A stretch of DNA of 64,000 nt from an uncultured Nonlabens sp. (GTDB lineage: Bacteria > Bacteroidota > Bacteroidia > Flavobacteriales > Flavobacteriaceae): assembly GCF_947495285.1 (NCBI RefSeq), contig NZ_CANLXZ010000009.1:55410-119409 (forward strand). The letters run 5' to 3'. Both the position numbers and the translations under genes were made by a program. The notes beneath the pieces are model-generated. The model did not search any database. It was given only the letters and a program-made list of their open reading frames with translations, and had not been told where the DNA came from. Positions 51,946 through 60,104 of this stretch are shown piece after piece. Each line of letters opens with the position of its first letter. Positions within the stretch are counted from its first letter, which is position 1.

Positions 51946-52944
51946 ATGAAGAAACTATTCATTTTACTAGCTATCGCTTTTAGTGGTCAGCTAGCTATCG
52001 CACAAGAAGGTGTTCCAGTTTATTTAGATTATCTTACAGATAACTATTATCTACTTCACCCTTCTATGGCAGGCGCTGCCGCATGTGGTAAAGTAAGAGG
52101 TACAGTAAGACAGCAATGGTTTGATCAAGAAGACGCACCTAATTTACAGACATTAAGTTTTAATACAGGTATAGGAGAGAATAGTGGTATAGGAGCAATA
52201 CTGTTTAATGATGAAAACGGTTACCATTCACAAACTGGTGCTTATCTTTCTTACGCTTATCATCTACAAATAGGTGGTGGTTTTGAAGATTTAAACAGAC
52301 TGTCCTTCGGTATGAGTGCTGGTTTAGTACAAAGTAGACTAGATGAGTCAGATTTCAACCTAGCAGACTTTGACCCAATAATTACAGGAGTTCTTAGAAG
52401 TGATTCTTACTTTAATGTAGATATAGGTATGTCTTACTTCTACAAAGAATTTTATGCTCACTTTACTGTTAAAAAACTTTTTCAAAATCGTGAAATTTAT
52501 TCAGAAGGTTTTGAAAGTACTAACCAGCGTCGTTATGTTGCAACAGTAGGTTATTTATTTGCGCCACGTAATAGTGACTGGCAGTGGGAACCATCTGTGT
52601 TATATCAACGTACAGATCGCACTGGAGAACAATTTACGGACATAAATGCAAAGGCTTATTATGACCTTAACGATACTAGTGTTCTTTATATGGGACTTTC
52701 TTACCGTCAGAGTTTTGATGGGGCTGAGTTCTTAGATGGAACTAGCGTACAAGAACAAAACCTTTCTCTTCTTTCTCCTATTCTAGGTGTGAAATACAAA
52801 GAATTTACCTTTGGTTATAACTACAGTTACCAGTTTGGTGATGTACAGTTTGCAAATGGAGGTTTTCACCAGATTACTTTAGGTATCGATTTCTTATGTA
52901 AAAAAGATAGATGGAGTTGTAACTGCCCTGCGGTTAACCTATAA
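51946..52944 (+). CDS. PorP/SprF family type IX secretion protein
   Basis: 332-aa outer-membrane beta-barrel protein of the PorP/SprF family with a signal peptide (1-19, ending A-I-A-Q). The conserved start Y-L-D-Y-L-T-D-N-Y-Y-L-L-H-P-S-M-A-G (about 24-41) and repeated aromatic strands are typical. Partners of this family help export or anchor large adhesins with type B tails. No such adhesin gene is next to it, so it may work with a distant cargo. Confidence 0.93.
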   Translation: MKKLFILLAIAFSGQLAIAQEGVPVYLDYLTDNYYLLHPSMAGAAACGKVRGTVRQQWFDQEDAPNLQTLSFNTGIGENSGIGAILFNDENGYHSQTGAYLSYAYHLQIGGGFEDLNRLSFGMSAGLVQSRLDESDFNLADFDPIITGVLRSDSYFNVDIGMSYFYKEFYAHFTVKKLFQNREIYSEGFESTNQRRYVATVGYLFAPRNSDWQWEPSVLYQRTDRTGEQFTDINAKAYYDLNDTSVLYMGLSYRQSFDGAEFLDGTSVQEQNLSLLSPILGVKYKEFTFGYNYSYQFGDVQFANGGFHQITLGIDFLCKKDRWSCNCPAVNL

Positions 52945-52968
52945 TCTTACCTAACTTATTTATAATAG

Positions 52969-53002
52969 AAAAGGATAGCTATTTGTGGCTATCCTTTTTT
53001 TT
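52969..53002 (+). terminator. Terminator of PorP/SprF gene
   Basis: 11-bp stem AAAAGGATAGC (52969-52979) with GCTATCCTTTT (52988-52998), loop of 8, then T's to 53002. Confidence 0.93.
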
Positions 53003-53006
53003 GTTC

Positions 53007-53022
53007 CGCTTTCGCGAAAGCG
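53007..53022. repeat. Iterated palindrome copy 12 (intergenic)
   Basis: Exact CGCTTTCGCGAAAGCG. It extends to 22 bp (53004-53025) as a perfect palindrome, right after a terminator and about 60 bases before a start codon. Confidence 0.95.
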
Positions 53023-53077
53023 GAATCATTACAACTCTTTACGCAAATAATTTTTCTAGAAAGAAAAGACAACTTCT

Positions 53078-53085
53078 TACCTTTG
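53078..53085 (+). promoter_or_regulatory. -7 element overlapping a start codon region
   Basis: TACCTTTG, ending 4 bases before the ATG at 53090. If used, transcription starts at or after the first base of the message, a leaderless mRNA. Confidence 0.5.
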
Positions 53086-53089
53086 ACAC

Positions 53090-53632
53090 ATGATGAGAAA
53101 ACTACTTAATGAAGAACTAGACCGCCTTACTACAGAAGGTTTTAAAGAAAGTGATAAAACACCTTTGATAATTGTGTTAGATAACGTGCGTAGTTTAAAT
53201 AACATAGGTTCGGTTTTCCGTAGTGCAGATGCCTATCGTGTTGAAAAAATATATTTATGTGGTATCACAGCTCAACCACCACATAAAGACATTAGAAAAA
53301 CGGCCTTAGGAGCTACAGAAACCATAGAATGGGAATATGTAGAAGATACTGTGGATATAGTAAATAAGCTTAATGAGCAAGGTTATACTACTTGTGCTAT
53401 CGAGCAAGCAGAGCGCTCTCAAAATCTGTATAATTTCTCTCCATCAAAAGGTGATAAAGTAGCCATTGTTCTCGGTAACGAGGTAAAAGGTGTCCAGCAA
53501 GAAGTAGTAGACGCGTGTAAAGAAGTCATAGAGCTAGATCAATATGGTACTAAACACAGTTTGAACATATCTGTTTGCGCCGGTATTGTGATTTATGATG
53601 TGTTTAATAAAATTAGTGTGTTAAGAGATTAA
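53090..53632 (+). CDS. SpoU/TrmH family RNA methyltransferase
   Basis: 180-aa trefoil-knot methyltransferase that 2'-O-methylates tRNA or rRNA using SAM. The three SpoU motifs are present: motif 1 N-N-I-G-S-V-F-R-S-A-D-A, motif 2 I-V-L-G-N-E-V-K-G-V, motif 3 I-E-L-D-Q-Y-G-T-K-H-S-L-N-I-S-V. It lacks the extra RNA-binding domain of longer TrmH/RlmB. Target is not predictable. The start may be ATG 53090 or 53093. Confidence 0.92.
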   Translation: MMRKLLNEELDRLTTEGFKESDKTPLIIVLDNVRSLNNIGSVFRSADAYRVEKIYLCGITAQPPHKDIRKTALGATETIEWEYVEDTVDIVNKLNEQGYTTCAIEQAERSQNLYNFSPSKGDKVAIVLGNEVKGVQQEVVDACKEVIELDQYGTKHSLNISVCAGIVIYDVFNKISVLRD

Positions 53633-53646
53633 TACAGGTCGAGTGT

Positions 53647-54177
53647 ATGACTGAGAAAACTGCAAAAAGAGTTTACACTTATTCTTTATTTCTAGGTTTT
53701 GCTTTATTGTGTTGGCAAATTTTAATCTATCGCAAAACTATTGTAGATCCTAGATTATTATTAATCATAGTATTTATAGCAACTATAATAGGTGTAGTTA
53801 TGATATCAAGAAACTACAGTAAAATATACCCTATGTATAGTGGTATAAGACTTATGTTTTTTACTGTGTTACAGTCTTTAGTTAGTTTTGGATTCATCGC
53901 TTCTGCGATTTTTCTTTTGATGAATTTTTATTTTGCAAGTGAGGAAATAGAAATTCAAAAACATGCTATTATTAGTAGGTCTTCCATGTCTGGAGGAAAA
54001 AGACATAGAAATGAAAGAAAGCCAATTTTTGAAATTCAATACAATTCGTATTATCGCAAACAACTAGTTTTCTCAAATCAATTTTATGAACGAAGAAATG
54101 AATTCAAAATAGTTGAGCTAGAAGTAAAAGAAGGTTTTTTTGGTTTTGATATTTTAGAAAATAAAACGCTTAAATAA
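53647..54177 (+). CDS. Membrane protein of unknown function
   Basis: 176 aa with three predicted helices (about 11-27, 37-53, 70-98) and a basic soluble tail (G-K-R-H-R-N-E-R-K). No motif recognised. It follows the SpoU gene by 14 bases and may be cotranscribed. The next gene is on the other strand. Confidence 0.65.
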   Translation: MTEKTAKRVYTYSLFLGFALLCWQILIYRKTIVDPRLLLIIVFIATIIGVVMISRNYSKIYPMYSGIRLMFFTVLQSLVSFGFIASAIFLLMNFYFASEEIEIQKHAIISRSSMSGGKRHRNERKPIFEIQYNSYYRKQLVFSNQFYERRNEFKIVELEVKEGFFGFDILENKTLK

Positions 54178-54232
54178 GTCGATCGTTTTAAGTTAAAACT
54201 TAACGTCATATTTTGATTGCATATTTTATTTT

Positions 54233-56042
<1,810 letters not shown>

Positions 56043-56411
56043 TTAGCTGTTTTTTAAAAGTTCTTTGTCTTTGCGAGTCAGTTTTGCAACGACTAGATCA
56101 TAACTGTGATCTATCCATTGTTGCAGTTCTTCTCGCGTCATATCACGGTCTGTGTATATGGTGTTCCAGTGTTTTTTATTAGAATGAAAACCACCTGTTA
56201 CAGTGCCATCATATTGCTCTCTTAACTCTATGGCTTTGTCAGGATCGCATTTAAGATTTATAGTTTTTTCTCCACGTTCCCATTTTTCAAGACCAGCGAG
56301 ACAAAACATCTTGTTCATTACCTTAAAAACTAAGGTCACCTCGTCAAAGGGAAACTCTTCTGTGGCTCCTTTTTTAGAAAGACAGTAGTCTCTAAGTTGG
56401 TCTATTTGCAT
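56043..56411 (-). CDS. MmcQ/YjbR family protein
   Basis: 122-aa protein of the YjbR fold, with Y-C-L-S-K-K-G-A-T-E-E-F-P-F-D (about 9-23), then K-C-D-P-D-K-A (about 54-60), H-S-N-K-K-H-W-N-T-I (about 76-85) and the terminal W-I-D-H-S-Y-D-L-V. The fold resembles a DNA-binding domain but a role is not known. It is one base from its neighbours in both directions, so tightly operonic. Confidence 0.9.
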   Translation of the reverse strand: MQIDQLRDYCLSKKGATEEFPFDEVTLVFKVMNKMFCLAGLEKWERGEKTINLKCDPDKAIELREQYDGTVTGGFHSNKKHWNTIYTDRDMTREELQQWIDHSYDLVVAKLTRKDKELLKNS

Positions 56412-56412
56412 C

Positions 56413-57033
56413 TTATGAATCTAGTTTTTTAGTCTCCTCGTGTTTTTCTAAAACTAAGGCATTATAATCTAGAGTCCAGCCTATGGTTGCTGCGAGTCCT
56501 TCCATCATTTTAATAGCAAGAACAGCTTCTTTACGAGCTTGTTCCATAAGGCCGCTTTCTGGTACTTTATCAATAATGTGTTGCTTTGCATTGCGAGTTA
56601 CCTCAGTAAGATCATCGCTAGTAAAGTAATTTGCCCAGCCTTCTGACTTATCATAGTAACTAAAATCGGTTTCTATACTCAAAATTTGCGGCTGCGGAAA
56701 GTTCTTAAGAACAATCGTTTTTCTCTCAGGATCGCTATCCATTTCTATTTTAGTAAGGTCAAAACCTATGTGCGCCTTTGCATTAATTAAGATAATGGCT
56801 TTTTTCTTCCCTAATAGAAAGTTGGCAATTTTGTCTTTTACATTTTGATAGTGGTAGATTTCAGAAAAATCTCCTTCTACGGTTATAAATTTACAAACCG
56901 AGCGTATTTTCTCCATAAGAACAACGCTCTGCTCGCGTGTGTTTTCTTTTTTGCTATTTTTAAAAAAGAATTTAAAAATAAAAAATGAAGCGACTGCTCC
57001 TAATGCCAGTCCGAGAAAAAATAATAATTCCAT
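56413..57033 (-). CDS. DUF4230 family membrane-anchored protein
   Basis: 206 aa with a single N-terminal helix (about 4-22) and a DUF4230 domain (G-F-D-L-T-K-I-E, K-N-F-P-Q-P-Q-I-L-S-I-E-T-D). Function unknown. It lies between the cyclase and YjbR genes in the operon. Confidence 0.85.
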   Translation of the reverse strand: MELLFFLGLALGAVASFFIFKFFFKNSKKENTREQSVVLMEKIRSVCKFITVEGDFSEIYHYQNVKDKIANFLLGKKKAIILINAKAHIGFDLTKIEMDSDPERKTIVLKNFPQPQILSIETDFSYYDKSEGWANYFTSDDLTEVTRNAKQHIIDKVPESGLMEQARKEAVLAIKMMEGLAATIGWTLDYNALVLEKHEETKKLDS

Positions 57034-57042
57034 AAATCAAAG

Positions 57043-57861
57043 TTACAATATCTCGTAGAGAATAGGACGAGAAGGCGCAGCATCATTTTCTATAGGCGCT
57101 ACTTGAAGATCTAGCATGTAAAAGCCGTCCTTTATCACATCAGGTACATAAATCAGCTCGGTAATAGTAGCGTCCAGTCGTTGCTCACCATTATAATCCC
57201 AAAATTCCTTATGTGCCAGTAACGCACCATTATCTTTTTCTTTGTCCACACTAGGTAAATCTATGAGAATGTGTTGGATTCCGCTTTCGCGAAAGCGTAA
57301 CATTAATCCAGCATCTACATACGGTGGGTTGCTATTAGAATAATTCTTGCTCTTATTACTTTCTGGATTAGGCATGGTACGCAAGATGACAGCCTTTATT
57401 CCAGTAGCTAGAGGAGTTGTCACCGATTCATTAATGACTAAATCGCCATCTATTTCTTGTGGTGTTACACTTATCAATTGCGCTTTAAAAAATGTACCGT
57501 CTAGAGCATTATTTACACTATGAAACTCTTCTGTAATATGCCCAATACATTCCGTATGTGTTCCATGACTATGCGGATTAAAATTAACGTCATTAAAATT
57601 AGTCGAGCCACCCAACTTTACATTCCCCACATATCCATCTACCTCTACATGTTTAATGACCGGCTGATTTATGTACCACGCACCAACTCCAGCATTATTT
57701 TGTACCGCTAGACTAATATCATGTGGTTTTGAAAGGTCTATAGATACTTGCTCTTTTTCTAGCTGTATGGTTGTTTTCATGTGAGTGGTTTCAGGTTGAG
57801 GTGTTTTCGTATCAACGCAACTGGTTAAAACTAGTGATATTATGAAGATGAAGTTTTTCAT
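57043..57861 (-). CDS. Cyclase-family (kynurenine formamidase-like) lipoprotein
   Basis: 272 aa with lipoprotein signal V-L-T-S-C (Cys15). The metal-binding motif of the family reads H-S-H-G-T-H-T-E-C-I-G-H (about 96-107), with Glu in place of the usual Asp. Members hydrolyse formylkynurenine or similar amides or lactones. Being a lipoprotein is unusual. It overlaps the upstream nucleotidyltransferase gene by four bases (start inside the previous stop). The iterated palindrome at 57282-57297 encodes R-F-R-E-S. Confidence 0.88.
   Translation of the reverse strand: MKNFIFIISLVLTSCVDTKTPQPETTHMKTTIQLEKEQVSIDLSKPHDISLAVQNNAGVGAWYINQPVIKHVEVDGYVGNVKLGGSTNFNDVNFNPHSHGTHTECIGHITEEFHSVNNALDGTFFKAQLISVTPQEIDGDLVINESVTTPLATGIKAVILRTMPNPESNKSKNYSNSNPPYVDAGLMLRFRESGIQHILIDLPSVDKEKDNGALLAHKEFWDYNGEQRLDATITELIYVPDVIKDGFYMLDLQVAPIENDAAPSRPILYEIL
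57282..57297. repeat. Iterated palindrome copy 13 (in cyclase gene)
   Basis: Exact CGCTTTCGCGAAAGCG, encoding R-F-R-E-S on the minus strand. Confidence 0.95.
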
Positions 57862-58922
57862 TCTAAATTTATTGAATAAAATTGCTCTCTCAACTCAAAT
57901 AATAGATTATTGATGTAATCTATGTCAGGCGTTTCAGATAAAGATGATGTTTCAAATGATTCGGTCATTTTATCTTGTAGTTTATTTGCCTTGCTCAATA
58001 AATCATCATATTCAAACTTTCCATTTTTAATATCTAGTAAGAAATTTCTATTAGGACGAACTACATTTATTTCAGCATCTTTTCCTATTTCAATAGCCAT
58101 TTCTAGAAGTCTAAAAGTATGCATCATGTTTTTTGCATCGTAATTTTTTCCATGACTTTGTGTACTTTCATATCTATCATCATTACGTTTCTCTACCCAG
58201 TTCCAATACTCTTTATATTCTTTACAGTATTTTGAGTAACCATCTTTATTAAAATACAAGATCGTTTGCATATCCTCTTCTTTTGGAATAGAACTTAAAC
58301 TTACATCGTTAGAATAATCATTTTTAATAATTCCTTTGTATTCTACATTTTCATTATAAAACAAACCATAAACATCTTTCATATGAGAGATATTAATTAA
58401 ACCACAATGTTCTTGTTTCCATTTTTTAAGTTCTAAGTATTTTATGAGGCTTATGGAGCCTTTATTATGATTCACATAACAAAAAGAAAGAATGCTTTTT
58501 CTTTCTTTCCCTATAGGATTCATGATTTTTTTCTTTAGACCTTTTGCTTTCTTAATTTGAGATAGAGCAAATTTCCCGAAGGTATTTTTGCAGAGTTTAG
58601 ATAATATCTTTTTTGAATCAATTCTCTCTAAGTAAGGATGTTTATATAGTATTGCTGACTTTGGCGTATTTAAAAGCTCTAAAATATTAGGATTGTTTAC
58701 GGAGAGTAATTCCATAAAACGTCCCAACTCAAAATAAACAATGTCGTTGGTTTGATTACTTACTTGGGGTACATAATTCAAGCTGTAATATGATTCTTTA
58801 GGTAATATAAATACACCTTTGATGTCTGTGTCAGAAGTAGGAGTGTTTAGTCCATAGGCCTTACTTCCACTTATACATTCAAGAATTATTAGATTGTTTT
58901 CTTTAAGATAATCAATTGTCAT
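57858..58922 (-). CDS. Nucleotidyltransferase-fold protein 2 (COG3541-like)
   Basis: 354 aa. A pol-beta-type domain begins with C-I-S-G-S-K-A-Y-G-L-N-T-P-T-S-D-T-D-I-K-G (about 15-35), which holds the G-S and D-x-D of the family (YcgL/COG3541). The remaining 250 residues are helical. It is paired with a similar protein upstream, one base apart. COG3541 members often sit near RNA-repair or phage-related genes elsewhere, but none are seen here. Confidence 0.85.
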   Translation of the reverse strand: MTIDYLKENNLIILECISGSKAYGLNTPTSDTDIKGVFILPKESYYSLNYVPQVSNQTNDIVYFELGRFMELLSVNNPNILELLNTPKSAILYKHPYLERIDSKKILSKLCKNTFGKFALSQIKKAKGLKKKIMNPIGKERKSILSFCYVNHNKGSISLIKYLELKKWKQEHCGLINISHMKDVYGLFYNENVEYKGIIKNDYSNDVSLSSIPKEEDMQTILYFNKDGYSKYCKEYKEYWNWVEKRNDDRYESTQSHGKNYDAKNMMHTFRLLEMAIEIGKDAEINVVRPNRNFLLDIKNGKFEYDDLLSKANKLQDKMTESFETSSLSETPDIDYINNLLFELREQFYSINLE

Positions 58923-58923
58923 T

Positions 58924-59682
58924 CTATGAAAGGGTTGTTAAAAAGAAGGTGTCAAGTTCTTCTAATGTACCATGGGAACTCGGCAGTGTATTCCTTTTAT
59001 CGTTAGCTTGATTTATACAGGTTTCTATAAAATTTATGAGTTCAATTTCTCCTGAATGCATGTAACTTTCACTAATTGTTGCTTTGAGGTTAATTAACTC
59101 ATTAATTCGATCTATCAATTGTTGGTCTATTTCTAACCCTTGAATCATTTCTTGAAAAACAATAGGTGGTAGTTCCTCTTTTTCTAAAATCCATTTACAT
59201 GCGGTAGCAGAACGTAAAGCATAAAAGAACTTTTTTAATTTAAATTCATCATGCTGTTTCAATTCTTCTAGGAATTTTTTTGCCATACTCAAATAATGGT
59301 GAATGGTTGCAATTCTAGAGTATTGAGAATATGCAATCTTATTTATGTCGGCTACAAAAGTTTTATCACATTTATAAATTATTGGAGATTGAATTCTTTC
59401 CAGCAGAGGAGGATTGGATTTTTGAAGAAGTCGTAATGATTTTCTCAAATCCCAACCAGTGATATCGATGTCATTATTTTCGAACATGAGTTCGATGCTA
59501 TCCTTTTTCTCGTTTAATGATAAATACCAGTCTTTTGTGTGAACATAAATAATTCGAATATCAAAGTCACTATCAGGTGATGGGAATCCCCATGCTCTTG
59601 AACCGGTTTCACATGCTAACAGTATTTTAATATTTCTTTCTGCTTCAATCCTTTCCAAATACTGGATTATTTTTTTTGTCAT
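58924..59682 (-). CDS. Nucleotidyltransferase-fold protein 1 (COG3541-like)
   Basis: 252 aa. Residues about 22-45 carry A-C-E-T-G-S-R-A-W-G-F and P-D-S-D-F-D-I-R, the G-S-x3-G and D-x-D of the pol-beta superfamily. It then reads helical with I-Q-S-P-I-I-Y (about 99-105). It starts two bases after the stop of the TAG-interrupted gene at 59685-60086 and is followed one base later by its paralogue. Function unknown. Confidence 0.85.
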   Translation of the reverse strand: MTKKIIQYLERIEAERNIKILLACETGSRAWGFPSPDSDFDIRIIYVHTKDWYLSLNEKKDSIELMFENNDIDITGWDLRKSLRLLQKSNPPLLERIQSPIIYKCDKTFVADINKIAYSQYSRIATIHHYLSMAKKFLEELKQHDEFKLKKFFYALRSATACKWILEKEELPPIVFQEMIQGLEIDQQLIDRINELINLKATISESYMHSGEIELINFIETCINQANDKRNTLPSSHGTLEELDTFFLTTLS

Positions 59683-59684
59683 GT

Positions 59685-60086
59685 TTAATTGGGTTTATAC
59701 ATCGTTTTTTTACGAATTAAAAACTCTGATAGTTGATGTTTTAAAATATTAGACTCTTCGTAACTTATCTTTAATTTAGTTAGAGGAATTGATAGCTGTT
59801 TATTTAGATGGATTATTTCTATAACTGATCTAATTCCGTTATAATTTATAGTTTCAAAATTAGATAGAGTGTACTATTTAGAAACTTTATTTCTAATAAT
59901 TAAAATTATTCTTTTTTCATTTAAAATGAGATAGTTAAGTTTCTTTTCAGTTAAAAAATATAGAACAGAAAGAAAGGAGATGCAATTATTAAGAACTACC
60001 TCAAAAAAGGTTTGCTCTGAATTTTTTACAAGTAAAAAAGTCCCAGATTCCTTCTTAATAATGTGATCGATCTCTTTTTTTGTCAT
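59685..60086 (-). pseudogene. 133-codon gene interrupted by in-frame TAG
   Basis: ATG at 60086 opens 70 codons (M-T-K-K-E-I-D-H-I-I-K-K) to TAG at 59874-59876. The same frame then runs 62 codons without a stop (Y-T-L-S-N-F-E-T-I-N-Y-N-G, ending M-Y-K-P-N) to TAA at 59685-59687, two bases before the next gene's ATG. Without the TAG it would be a tidy first gene of the nucleotidyltransferase operon. It is best read as a recent nonsense pseudogene or a sequencing error. Many other genes here end in TAG, so recoding is unlikely. Family not recognised. Confidence 0.65.
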
Positions 60087-60104
60087 TTTAGAAAAACAAA
60101 TACT

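Noticed and set aside
59874..60086. 70-residue frame as an intact small gene
   Set aside because: The frame continues for 62 codons past the TAG to abut the next gene, so I treat it as the first part of an interrupted gene.
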